Assembly: GCA_035041965.1 (NCBI GenBank)
Contig: JAPYMA010000618.1
Location: forward strand, 124,001 to 188,000
Origin: Anisakis pegreffii
Lineage: Eukaryota > Nematoda > Chromadorea > Rhabditida > Anisakidae
Direction: 5' to 3'
Length of the DNA stretch: 64,000 bases
In this document: positions 51,398-63,938 of the stretch, piece by piece
How the letters are laid out: the number at the start of each line of letters is the position of its first letter
How positions within the stretch are numbered: position 1 is the first letter of the stretch
Notes under the pieces: generated by a model
Seen by the model: only the letters and a program-made list of their open reading frames with translations
Told to the model about the DNA's origin: nothing
Databases searched by the model: none
Translations under genes and position numbers: made by a program

Positions 51398-54300
51398 CTG
51401 CAATAGAAACCCTCGTGAATGAGAGTGTTTTGTTTAAGCACTCACGCTTTTCAATCACTTCAATGCACATATTCTGTAGTGATCGTTTAAAGAGATACGA
51501 TAGAACATCGTGCAATGGCATTTTTCGCGTCAAACGCACGCAAATTATCATTACCGTCAAAGAACCTTTGAAATGATCTCCAAATTTTAGAGAATTTACT
51601 TTCATTAATATAGAATCACCGAAATAATTCGTAAATTAGTGGGATTATTTTAGAATTGAAACTATCGAAAATAAATATGGTCGAGAGGACGAGATAATAA
51701 TTTATGCAGCAGCGTCTTCGATATATAGAGTAGGAATCGTTGAGAGATGAAAAATTCATGAGCAAAACGTTGAAAATGGACGAATGAAAGTATTGTAATG
51801 ACGAAACGATTACATTATTTATAAGTTTCGCGGCGTGGTGAGTGTTGATTCTGAAGGTACATTAACATTTGCGTCAACTAAAGTGCGAATGTAGCAGCGT
51901 ATGAAAAAGTGGATAATGAATGTAATCCGTTCATTGAGGCTTTATGAATATAATCCTCTCTTTTGAGGATTTCCCACTGCGTCCGGATTAAGATTTGAGG
52001 ATTTGTCGCCGACTCGAACCGCTTCAAACGCTTCACGCCATGTTTCAACAGTTACGATTGTCATTAAAAATAACATCCTTAATAAAAGCCTCTCAAGTCA
52101 TTATATGAGTTTCAAAATCGTGGTTATATAGCCAGCTTTATCACTATATTGCCAGTGTCAAACACGCTAGTCATGTGGCAATTATTCATGTCGAAAGCAC
52201 TCAGAACGGATAAAGTCAATCCCTTATGAAACCTATTGAAAAATACATATTTCTGAGCTATGCTATATGATAACACAATCATATGATTCGAAGTCAGCCG
52301 ATAGAATTAATCCGACTGAAAATGCACAGCAACGTTTCAACAGGATTATACATTTGAAGGCCAATAAACAATGAAATATAAACAATGACGGAACACATGT
52401 AATGAGCTGTTTCTATAGACTTAACGACCATTTAACAACTTTTAAAACTTTCAAATCACCTCATATCCTTACTTCCTCCCAAGCTATTGGACGGATCCGA
52501 GTTACGAATCCCGACGATTTTTTCACTCCATCGAACACCAAAGATTTTTTCTGAATCGAATATGCTCATAAAATGCCATCATCCATAACTATGAATACAG
52601 CCGCCTAGGACAATTGAATTCTAGCTTGAAAATTACGAAATCTCTTATCTGCGTGGAGATTTTGTACTTTACACTTCAAAAATCATACAAATCTCTCGGC
52701 TTGCTTTCCCCACAACTATATGACCGACCATTCCTTATCAGTTATAGCTTTAACGCCGAGTCTGACTTTAATTTTACATTTCATTCCGAACTGAGTTTCG
52801 TTTTCAGGTTGACTGAATTTCATTCGAATTTCATCTTAAATGCTAAAATTCTTAGTCGTTTGATTGTTTCGAGGAAACAATCGGAAGAACTGATGGGATT
52901 GCGGAAATCCCTTACCATAACGATAAAAAACCACTAATACGGCTACGCAACTTAACGGAAACGATACAATACAGTCAGATCGAACATCAAAGGAAGTGAA
53001 GCATCTCGCGCAACAAATATTAAAAATGAAAATGAATCGAGCACAAGAATTCATCTTCTATTTCGTTCAATCGTATTATATACTCTTGATGTGATTTCTA
53101 TTAAATTTCATATGATCAACGAAGCAAGCGAACGAAATTATCGCAACTGGACCGTGGAAATCACAGCACCTTCTCAGAAGATTCCAAAAAAAAAACACAA
53201 TTAAGTAAATGGATGAAATTCCTCTCAACATCCACCTCATTAAATTATTCACAACGATGGATAAAGCTAGAAACAGAACGATTTTAATTGAAAATTTGAT
53301 AGTAAAAGCTATTCAGCAATTTATCAACTAAACAGTTGATGTAAGTGAAGAGATGAATTGCTGCAAAAGTGAGCCCAACCTCACGAATAACCATTAAAAA
53401 TATGAACACTTACGTTTTTCATGCACATGAAACTTAGAAAAACATCTGAACAGGAATATCACTGTCATTGTGTTATGAGCTGTTTAGCTTAGAGTTGTTT
53501 GAAAAGCACATTTAAAGGAGTAAATTGAACATTTAGAAGAGCCTCTTTGAAAGTGTTTCAAAGATTCCCTTCGTGAATTTTTGTTGTGTTTCAGTAAGCC
53601 GCGTGAAACAGAGCAGTAAATTATGCCATAGCATCGAACTGCCATTAAAGTATGACTTTCGCTTAAAATGCCAACTATTCTTCTGTTCATTGTCAGTTTT
53701 TTCTGTTCATTGTAATGCCTTTCTTTAGTTTATTGCGAAGTGTTTTGAAAACTTTTGAGCATATTTTCAATCGCATTCTTATTCGTAATCTTGAGATTGA
53801 GAGTACGCAGATTATTCAAGTAGCTAATTTCAGCTAATTGCAACTGAAAAGAGAAAAATGTACGGGTGACTGTTTGCTCTGTTTGATCATAATTTCTCCG
53901 ATAATTAGATTAATTTGAACAGAATGTAAAGGGCGCTTGTAGCTTAATGATAACTGATCGACGACCATAATCCCTGGTTGTAACTCTATTAGAATTTGTA
54001 TGTGCTCGATGACGAAGCATAGAGATTGAGGACTGTAACTCGACTTGATAAATACAATTTCAATGAAATGCGATCAGCTCGAAGGAAGGAATGAAAAAAG
54101 CAGGACGACAAATGGATACGATTCATCTGTTATCAGCCTGAAATGTTTATACAAACAAGTGTTCATCGTGTTAAAAAAGCCTCAACGAGCACAACAACAG
54201 ATCATTTGTATTCGACCAAAAAATGACGACAATGTTGTTGCAGTCACTAGTGCTGAATGCTCGATAATGAACGCTTCAGAAATGAGGCGAATTTACCAAT

Positions 54301-55430
54301 TCGTTTGTTTTTTGAATCGTTAATTATTGAATATCCACGGATGATTGCGTTACATTATTCTTGTTGTGAAACGAAAATTTCGTGAAGCATTCATTAAATA
54401 ATTCTGAAGGTGTTGATAATGATGTTTTGTCTCGAGATTTGCTCGTGTTGACTGCTCTTTGATTCGTACATCGCGTTCTGAGCGGCCAGCTGCAATTTCG
54501 ATGCGACGATATTCGTCGCAGCGAAATAATTTGAATTCCTTTCATTCATCAACAAATTTTTCGTAGCTTCCAACACAGAGCGCATCAGAAAATACGAATA
54601 AACGAGCATTGAAACCTGCTATCAATGCAAATGTCCTTTACACGTCCAGCTCGTAATCCAATCACGCAGGCGAACGAACATGATACTGTAGAAGCGTCGA
54701 GATATGATCACTTGCTTGATCACTGATAATGAGATGTTTCATGGCTAAGAGACACTTGATACACCTAATTACTGTGGGTTGTTCCATCGATAGAATCAAA
54801 TTGCTGGGATTAGTTGAAGCAAATTACAATGACTCTTTTGATTTTAGTGGTGATGTCAACTATCAATAATGATTGATTGAGGAACTATGACCATGTTATA
54901 ATTTCAGTCGCACAGGAAAACCTTGTTTTATTTATAGCAGTTTTGTCATATGACGCCTAGCAACCTCGATTAGTCGAGGATATCCTTTTTTGTAAAGATC
55001 TAAATGCTTTTGTTGAATGGCATCATCAAGTTAATGCCATACTCTACTCTTGATAATTTTTTTCCAATGGCTCAATCGTTAATTTGATAGCGAGAGATTT
55101 CTACCTGACAGCCACATTACAATTCGCAAATTACTGATTTTAGAGCACTGATGTGAGCTTGACGCAATTTTGATTTGAAACTCTGGTGATAGCTAACACT
55201 GCTGGAAAAAGTAGTGACCACGAAGTGATGAAAAAGCAACACAGTTGAGCTATTCGGGTCAGATATGGGCAAATGGCTGTTGATGAACACGAAAGAGAAG
55301 GACCTCGATGGTAAGTACTAAGTACAAGTTTCAAAGCAAATTAATGGACAAGCGAAAGGCACCCAAATAAATCACCTAAAATTACTGAAATGACTGCTGA
55401 AAATAGGGGTTGGATTATAGAACGGAAGTT

Positions 55431-55436
55431 TTTATT
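55431..55436 (-). terminator. AATAAA polyadenylation signal overlapping the stop codon
   Basis: On the - strand the last codons read CAA TAA AAA, so AATAAA overlaps the stop of the membrane protein gene. It supports this being the 3' end of that gene. Confidence 0.5.
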
Positions 55437-58080
55437 GCTTCGGAGCAATCACATCAGCTGGCATCTGTAGAATAGGATTTCCCTGAACAATTGATCATTT
55501 ATCTGTGGTGAGTTTACACGGAACTTTTTTTTTCGATTGACCGACCGTATCAACTCTCTGGACGGTTTGAACAATTCGATCTGCGGTTGGTCATCAAACA
55601 ATCTCGCTCAGAGAGCATTGTATCTGACCCCGAGCCTCCGTCTATGTTATAGAAGTTATAGAAGCATACGTGAATGGTTATAGAAGCATACAATAGCGAT
55701 AAATATAAGATCAACAATGTTCTTGGTGATTGAATCCTCCATAGCCCAATGTTGCATATGAATTTGAGAAATCCTAACGGATTCAAGTATTTATAGGAGA
55801 AGAAATCATTTGTATCGAGTTTAAATAATCCAATTGTTCAATAAAGATGTGGAAATCTCGAAAAATACGATGTGCTGTGCATTGATCATGAGAGGCACAA
55901 ATTCACTTTTTGAAAACACGACTACTGTAATCACGCAATCTCGTTAAGCGTGATCGTTTGACATTGCTATATTTTCTATGAAATACTACGACAATTAGCA
56001 CAAAAGCTGTGCTCACATCAGATCACCGTAACAGTAACAATAACAAATATCCGTAATAATTTTAACTGATAACGATAACCAGCGAAGTGATTTACTGATC
56101 GTGAGTTACATTCATGAAAATCACTGTATATGATCAATCGCACTGCATCAGTATTGCAACAAATGTGAACCTGAACAAATTTATGAATAAACATGTTTTC
56201 TATACAATACACACGAAGAGTCAAGGTTCATCAGTTCTATGCGTATGGCTGAAAGTCATAAACGAAAAGCACGAAAAAGATTCAGAATGCTTAAACGCCT
56301 TTGATTAGCAGTCGCGTCATTCATGTGCTGTGCAACCACTGAATTTGCCATGATAATTGCAGATTGCTGAAGAATTTGTCGTAGACGTTCTTGTTCACGT
56401 AGACGACGTAGCATACGCATTGCGAACAGATGATTCAAATAGACATAGAGTAAAAACGCGACAACAATACCCAAAATGACGAATGACATATAGCGTGAGG
56501 TGGCTGTTTCTCTGAAATTCCATTCACTGAAATCTTAGCAGGGTCATCTTATGCATGGTGAAACAATCACTTTTTCATGGTTTTGTTTCGTAAAATATGC
56601 ATTCAGTATTGCATGAGATGGCTAGATTAATATCCGATTTGATTCCTGCTCTTTCTTCACTCTTCAGTCTGACTATTACTTTTACTGTAATTATTATTGT
56701 TATTACTATCAGTATAATCATTAATGACATACCATAGAGCATGGTATGCAGTGGAATACAGTGAGTCCCTGTATGATGTGTCTTCAATGCGAAAATTTTC
56801 AACTGAAAATTCTGATTTTGGACCAGTAAGGATCATCTAGAATTTCTCAATATTCCTCTCGTTGCATGCGAATTGGGCGTTCCTGTGTCCTGCTGTGTTC
56901 CTTTCGAAAAATTCAGCTAAAAGTCATCACCCGTCGCAGTTAGCAACCTCATCCTACCGCCCTCCTAATAGCTCGCCTGCATCAAAAGTGGATTGCCTCT
57001 ATTTGTGAGTATCATCATTGTGGTTATGGCAACCGAACAATTGCCTGAATGCATGGCACAATTCATCAGCAAGCGGTATTTCAGAACACTCAAGCGATGA
57101 CAATAAATATCAAATCGATGATTTCAATTCAAAGCACTCAAATCATGATCGTGGAAGAAATTTCTTGATATTTGCTTATATCAAATATTTATCACAAATG
57201 TTTATCACTATCACTCTTGTTTATTACTTATAACTATTGCCTGGTCAAGTCATTCAATTGGAAATGACATTTCTAGACTGAACCAAAGGTTGGAAATAAG
57301 TTGAAATTTTGAAAGATTCAGTGGAATTGTTGTGGAAAAACAGCAAAAATTCACCCAAAAATAGCTGGTGAAATGATTTGTTAGTAGATCTATCAACGCC
57401 TACCCAAAGAGCATGAAAACGCTATATACCTCTGAATGATCCCAGGTGAGTATTTACCATAATCCGGGTGATATTTGGACTCGTGACTCCATATAATCAC
57501 CGGTTCATTCATACCAGCTCTCCAGTCATCATTCTGATCGCTGATGAGCGCATCGAGCAGAAGTGACATATTTTCAGGTGTATAAAACGTTCCATATTTC
57601 CTACGAATAGATCTGAGCTTGTTTGGGAACTCATTTTCACCATCTCAAACTTTGAAATGTTTCTAGAAAACACTGTTCCATTGGCAGGATAGACTATTCA
57701 CGATAGTCAGATCCTAGCCTACCGCAAAACAGTATATTGTTAACAAATTCGATACAAACCTGTCATCGAAAGGCAATTTTCCATCAGTAACCGTCAAAAT
57801 ACTGGACTGATTCTGCCTGGATTCTGCACGATCTAACGTTCTTTCCACAGTTGTGATATCAATTGCATTCGACGATGAGACAAATGATGATTTTCTAGGA
57901 TCTGATAACTCCCAGATGCTACTTCTTGATACAGCAACGCTATCACCATCGTTATCGTTGTCCATCCCGTTGTCGTCTAAAATCGTCGAAGGCACAGGTC
58001 GTGCGTGCAGCATTTTGAGCAAATCAAGAGTCACCGTAACTCTGACCAAACAGCAATATCCACGAAAACAACGCATTCAT
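55432..58080 (-). CDS. Putative secreted-N-terminus single-pass membrane protein, unrecognised family
   Basis: Five - strand exons join in phase: 58080-58035, 57976-57760, 57612-57430, 56511-56337 and 55464-55432, giving 217 aa. Exon 1 encodes a signal-peptide-like MNALFSWILLFGQSY. Next is an acidic, Ser-rich ectodomain starting DNGMDNDNDGDS. A more ordered part follows: YGTFYTPENMSLLLDALISD, then WRAGMNEPVIIWSHESKYHP. One membrane segment (about 157-174, MSFVILGIVVAFLLYVYL) precedes a basic, Arg-rich cytosolic stretch (MRMLRRLREQERLRQILQQ). The last exon is MPADVIAPKQ with AATAAA overlapping the stop. Intron 1 would be only 58 nt. Without it the frame is still open from an ATG at 58076, so both forms are possible. 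The join to the last exon (donor GTTGCA) is the weakest; an alternative donor (GGC|GTTTAA) ends the protein after RRHAS. I know no family for it. Confidence 0.6.
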
Positions 58081-60171
58081 CTGGACCAGCTCATCTGCAA
58101 TTTCTCTTTATTTAAAGCCTTTAGGAAAATGTTCATTAAGTCTATTCATTAAGAATCGTTTTTCAAGCGATTGCAATTAACGCGGTTTCGTTCGTTCAAG
58201 TTTTACGAAATGAAACACAACGGAAATCCATCATTCTGAACACTTAACTTTCGAACATAATGCATTTATGCAGACGTCTGTCACATATACTCAAATTGAG
58301 AAGAGTAATCGAAAATTATAATCTGAATATGAAATGTTTCAGTAAAACTCATCGAATGATGACATCAATTTGCTGGTGGTATAGATAGATGTTAATGTGG
58401 CACTTTCGAACTATTTGAACGTTTAATAGTTTAATGAAAGTTTTATGGATTTTTTTTAACCTATTTAGTGGTTGTTTTGGATTTGTGCTGCGTACTGCAT
58501 TAAGCTCGTTGCAGTATTTGGAAAATCAAACATTTTAAAGCTACGACCAAATATGATAGATAAAAGCAGTTTTTGTTTGACATATATAGATCGTTGTCGC
58601 CCACAAATAGCGTTGATCAGCTCTATTCAGTGGCGACATAAAACCTCAATTATTCTGGAGTTTCGATATTTTTGAGCAAAATTCCGCACATTATTGATAT
58701 TCGAAAACTGACCGACAGGTTTAGTTAAGCAGGTTCAACCGCACTGAAACGCATTTAAAGAGAACGTCGTTCAAAAGAATGCGAAATTTCCTGCATATTC
58801 GCGTTTTGATGAAAAATGATTTGAAGATCGTGATGGAAGAAAGCTGAGCACTCTTTAGAGTATTCTGTACGTTTCAGATGAAAAAAAAGCGCAAAACCGT
58901 CAAAAACCACTAGGCGGACAAGAATAAAAGTCTACACTAATATGACGAGAAGCAATACGATAAAATAATCCATGCATTCCACTATAAACGCACATTAATT
59001 CACAATGGCAAAACACGATTGACTCAATAATGAACATCATATGGATGGAGGGTACATGCGCACCGCCGACAGAATATGTTCGGCTTGTTAAGATCGTTTG
59101 ACACTTCCGCAACAATTGACAGCAGAATCGGATGAATCAACCAATGACAGATGATGAAGTAGGATCGATGCAACTCACTAAGCAGCCATCTTGGATTACA
59201 ACATAAACGCTGAGGTGTTGCCGAGAGTTCAGTCTCAGTCCGGAAGCAGCATCTGATCATCATAACGATTCCAGCGATTTCAGCCACCAGATCGCAAAAA
59301 TTCTTTCTTTTTATCGCAATTGGATAAGGAATGCTCGATCACGCATGTGAGACCAAAACAAAAACAGCGATTTTAGAAGCACTTCGTGCGGCCAGCGCTT
59401 AGCGACAGCCGATACGAGAAAGCCGTGCGAATGAACAAGCTAGGAATGATGCGAACAAAAGAAATCAACTCTGACTGAGTGCACATCATTTCATTGTGGA
59501 GAAAATTTGCTGATGGCCATGAGCATTACTAGGAAGATCGCTTGGAAGCAATAATCGCGTGATTGTGTGTGATACAGAATTATGAGGCATGAATCATGGA
59601 TCACATCTACGGTGCATTTATGATAATACTGGCACACACACATAGCTTAAATATTTCGGCGTTTCTTCATGTCATACACATAACAAATCTATCAATTCAG
59701 TTGGTGCACAAGGATGCGAAACAATGAGTGATTATTTTCAGAAAGACATAATTTTCACATATTCTTGCGCTAATCTAACATGGATGTTCAGCAACTGAGA
59801 TCATTGATGACCTCATAGAATAGAGGAAATTCAGGCTGAATCATTCATGGTATTAATTAGAGAATAGAACGTCAACTTTATTGAACATTCAATTTTACAG
59901 TAGCAAAGCGAAGAATAACTGAAGAACAAAAGCATAACAAATCAACCACGTCATCCAATTATCCTCTGTTACATTTGTGATACTGGGTATCCATTTACTG
60001 CATATCCATTGACTGCAATCATGTTCAAACATTTTTCATAGATCATAAAAGTTCGAAGAAGGTTTTCGCCACTACGATAATATCATTTCTAAGAAGAGAT
60101 ACAAACTCTGATGGGAAATGTGAAGAATCGCTAGGCGATGATGAACTGATCGAAACTAAGACGCGAATTGC
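58081..60171. other. Intergenic, no gene recognised
   Basis: AT-rich DNA between the membrane protein gene and the kinase 3' end. The longest open frame (59024-59287, -) begins with GTG, not ATG, and has no splice context, though its cysteine-rich end (FCRRCACTLHPYDVHY) is noted. Nothing else stands out. Confidence 0.45.
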
Positions 60172-62905
60172 TCAATTGATCACTTTATAGAAAAAATTTT
60201 CAGACGTAAACACCCATTGAAGATTACGTTTCATCCAATCGCTTCCAATCACCGTCTCATAGTTTCCACGTTTCTCAGGATCTCTTTCAGTCAAACTCAT
60301 AATCAACGTTTGTGCTTCTGGCGATAAAACATTCCTCCACAACGATGGGTCATCTTTCAAGACATTCACTTCGTTCACACTCTTCTCCTGGAATCCAACT
60401 CAAAAACACCATGATATACAACCACCATTCACAATTCAGTAGTTTTTCACTGCCAAAATACCAAAAAAATCTTTGAATCAACCGCTGGACTTGCTCCTTC
60501 GAAAAACGGCACGATGAATTGAGAATATTTGTCATTCAGATTTTAGAGCAAGACAGCTAGAAGTTCTGAGCACGTGTTAAAAACCCAAATATTCCCTTGA
60601 AATGGTAGGAGCTGGCTTAGTGCTGATTAATAATGCCATGAATATTATGAAACAGCACAATTTCATGTCTAATTAATTCAGTTTTTCATCTGCTAGGCGC
60701 ATAAAATCGCTCACACATTCATTGTTTCTGCTCTAGAAGCAAGAGTTGTCACGCAAAGTTCAGTGAATACCATAAAATGACAAGAGTATGCCGAGTTAAC
60801 GGAATTTATTAATGATCAATTTATTATCATGAAAGAAAAATGAAAAACAAGTGTGTCCTGCGTTTCTTCGGGGAGAATGGAAGCGCACTTTCCTATGTCT
60901 CATATAGTTTCAAATGAAAATAGTGATGAACTGACTGGGAGATGAGCTGACTAGGAGATTGTTGATAATCTGTGCGTTCGGTAAACTCTGAAATCAATTC
61001 GTGAAATTGACGGACTCAATTGCGATCCATTCGGAACAGATGCACGAAGAACTAATTTAACTGCTGCGGCTAAACGCTAGCTGATAGGGTTGAGAATGCT
61101 TATTAGGTGAAGAATCTGCGAGTTTCGAGGAGCAATTCGCCACTGATAAGTGGACGCGAAGTTATGTTCAGTTGGTAATCGCTGATTGGATTTGAAATTA
61201 GCTCCAGCTCACCTGCGGCCATTTCCCAGTAAGCATGGTGAATAGCAGCACTCCCATCGCATACCAATCACCAGCATAACCATCGTATGGTTGACGCCTT
61301 CAAAACAGTAAACATGCTCGAAATTCAACCGGATTCAACTACTTCTGTCATCCATGTTCACAACATAACACTTGGTGGATTGTTTCAGGCAGCTCCTACG
61401 TCTTCACACGTCGATTCTCTTGCGGATTGATTTCGAGTTGGAAAAAAAGTAAACTCAACTTTATCCCCATGAAGTGCTTTTCTTCAATCGTCGAAAAACA
61501 TCACAACAAATTGAGTGAAGCTTACTGAATTCGCAGATTTTGACTGGTTGACGAACTTTGGATTAAAAAATGAAAAGAATAGGAATTACCGCAATATTTC
61601 GGGTGCAGTGTACGGTTTGGTACCACAAAACGACGTTGAGCGTTCCCTTCTGGCCATATATCTGGCAAAACCGAAATCGACCAGCTTAATATCGCCTCGA
61701 CTATCCAACAAAACATTTTCCGGTTTAATATCACGATGAACAACGCCTCTCATGTGGAGATAATGAATCGCTTCGCACAGTTGTCGAAACATTCGTGACG
61801 CGTGTGGATGCTCTGAAATAATATAAGTCTTTGCTGAAATCGCAACACTGAATGGAATTTATCGAAGAGTAATGGATTAATTGCTGTGGCTTGAGGTAAT
61901 CTTGTCTAGTATTCCTCCTGAATAAGTCCATTGGAGTTCTACACTCGGCATAAGAACAGTTTTCAAATCCTCCATGGTATTTCAAGTTTAGTGAACTTCA
62001 TACGAGGTAGATAGAAAGATTGAATATTTTGGATGAGGTGTTGAGAAAAACAGGAGTTCGATTCCTAGTGAAATAAGGAAACATCAGGTAAAATCGAATG
62101 AAAACGACTCAGACGAACCAGGGATTACTTTCTCGTTGAGAATAAGATTCAATAGTGTTCCACCAGAATAGAATTCACTGATGATGATAATTCTGGTCGG
62201 ATGCGGAGACTTGATAGCTAATGCCTGCAGGTTGTTTGAAAGCGAAATTAGGCTTTTTCGCTTAATGACTTATGTAATTATGATTGAAATGACGTGTTCT
62301 TAGTAAAATTTCTGCGTTTTCGTTTCGATAACTGACTGAAAAAATGTACCCGTCCAATGTGGGGGTGATGTACAATTTGCGTGAAGTACAGTTCACGTGG
62401 TAGGAACTTGCTAGCGATTGATCCATCCAGCGCATTCACATTGATTATTTTGACTGCTACTGGTCTGCCGAACCTGAAATCACTCAGGTTCTTGCGTTTC
62501 GATTATAGGAACATGAAATTTGTCGAAAGACCACTTGACACTGACATCCGACAGGTTAAGTCACTCAGTTATCATACTTGTGCGCATTTCTGGAGCATTA
62601 GCAATAGCAATCTAGACCATAATTCGTAGGAATCACAATAGGCTTTTAAACGACAGTTTTCGTTTAATTCTGATCAATCAACTGATTATAGTGAAGGGAA
62701 TAAAGTCGACTCACAATCCCGACATTGCACAGTAAACACTCGAGTGTCCACTCTTGGCTAACTTTGACAAAATAGGTCCATTGATGAACGCAGAGGCAAA
62801 CTGCAATGCGAACTCGGTTGTTCTCGATGCTTCATCCGTATCACCCCTCTCACCAGTCCTGCTCGCTGTTCCACTAGCAGGCGTATTGTCGTTGGTTTCG
62901 GTCAT
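60172..62905 (-). CDS. TSSK/CAMK-like serine/threonine protein kinase
   Basis: Six exons join in phase on the - strand: 62905-62715, 62473-62350, 62224-62119, 61812-61590, 61297-61213 and 60387-60172, giving 314 aa, essentially one kinase domain. The P-loop is divergent (GPILSKLAKSGHSSVY, 43-58). VAVK gives the ATP-binding Lys72 and FLPREL the alpha-C Glu91. The catalytic loop HRDIKPEN (Asp168) and DFGFA (Asp186) are intact, the activation segment ends FCGTKPYTAPEIL, and subdomain IX is GDWYAMGVLLFTMLTG. The C-lobe closes with DPEKRGNYETVIGSDWMKRN. The FLPREL, DFGF and FCG-Y-APE blocks resemble testis-specific serine kinases, which in nematodes act in the male germline. All catalytic residues are present, so activity is expected. 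The K3-K4 junction uses donor CCTG|GTTCGT; a nearer GTAATC would break the phase. Family certain, TSSK subgroup likely. Confidence 0.92.
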
Positions 62906-62925
62906 TTGCTCTGCAGACCGTCCCA
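62906..62925 (-). promoter_or_regulatory. 3' splice site five bases before the kinase start codon (likely trans-splice acceptor)
   Basis: On the - strand GGTCTGCAG ends at 62911 and is followed by AGCAA and the ATG (62905-62903). An in-frame stop lies just upstream, so the ATG is the probable start. The close acceptor suggests spliced-leader addition, or a 5' UTR intron. Confidence 0.55.
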
Positions 62926-63809
62926 ATCACCCACAAAATCTAGCAATGACCGATTCTGCGCTCCGTACCGTCACAATCTTCCGACCAAACTTTGAACACG
63001 TAGCAGTAGCATTCCTAAAATGCGCTCATTACGTGGCATCCTCGTAAAATTTTCTTCAGTTTCGTCGATCGAAACTAGTTATGGATCCGAAATGACACAT
63101 TGAGCCTGAACATGTGTTTTGCATATAGCTGAAACTAAAGATTCTCCCTTATGTTTCACAGAGATGTACTCGAGCAATCGCACTACTTGTATAACATCGG
63201 ACCTAGATATTCCAGTTGAATATGGTTCAGTCTAAATTGAAGAACGAATTTGAATGATCATACAATGCAAAAAATAAGCATCGGCAATTCCTTCAGTTAC
63301 ATTTAGCACACAGTGCGAAAATTTTTATTCAAACATAAAAACAACTAAATGATCGAAAAAAAAGGAGCATAGACTTCATTGGTTCAAACACAGATATGTT
63401 TCGCTAATTGGAACGAAACAATTGTTGAATTCAGCGATAATTATGCAATATGCATTCGAGAAATATATTCCACCTGTCGAATACGATCAAATAAATACAA
63501 CTTTGCAAAGAATGCGATAAGAAAACGTTTAGAGGATGAAAATACACAATGAAAATCGACTACAATGAAACGAAAAGAAATCATCGAATAATCCAAATAC
63601 AGCAAAAGATTTTGTCGATCAGCAACAAGCATCAGCCACAACTTCCGAACAATACGTCGACGACGACAAGCAATTTCAGATACTTTAGAAATTCGAACAA
63701 CTACCAAAAAGTACACTGATCATGCACAAAACACATCCATCCACTAATCGGGCAAAGCATCCAGATGATCAATTGATTGCAGTGAAGATACAACACAATG
63801 CGAAATAAT
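62926..63809. other. Intergenic, no gene recognised
   Basis: AT-rich spacer between the kinase and the next - strand gene. The open frame at 63441-63716 (-) has no splice context and no known motif. Confidence 0.45.
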
Positions 63810-63938
63810 TCATGATGACGAAACAATATGTCCAGTATGATCCATTGATGTGATGTAGCCACCATCAGACGCAACCATGCCTGAACGGCTCACGTGAACG
63901 TGTTTATTGCCGTGTTTCACGTATGCTTTCTCGTCTTC
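63810..63938 (-). CDS. Terminal coding exon of a gene that continues beyond the right edge
   Basis: A strong acceptor (GGTTTTTCAG) on the - strand is followed by 42 codons and a TGA at 63812-63810. The peptide begins EDEKAYVKHGNKHVHVSRSG and continues MVASDGGYITSMDHTGHIVS to SSS. It is hydrophilic, rich in His, Ser and Gly, with no membrane segment. The upstream exons lie past base 64000. I do not recognise the family; the sharp acceptor and stop make a real last exon likely. Confidence 0.5.
   Translation of the reverse strand, partial: EDEKAYVKHGNKHVHVSRSGMVASDGGYITSMDHTGHIVSSS

Larger units (their letters stand above)
36862..55431. other. 18.5-kb gene-poor region with repeats
   Basis: I support no complete gene here. 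Contents seen: a 21-bp perfect palindrome (37037-37080), a 97-bp tandem duplication (37938-38125), a (CAG)5-like run near 41200-41217, a candidate single-exon frame (44531-44944, -) and a possible transposase remnant (46825-46986, +). Further right are a 24-bp perfect palindrome (47544-47593), a repeat of ATCCCGGGAT-rich segments (48376-49575), a small tandem duplication (49568-49620) and a candidate first exon (51312-51397, -). The rest is AT-rich sequence without recognisable signals. Confidence 0.5.

Noticed and set aside
53930..54000. tRNA-like text (TGTAGCTTAATGATAAC ... GGTTGTAACTC)
   Set aside because: The internal promoter boxes are degenerate and the arms do not pair into a cloverleaf.
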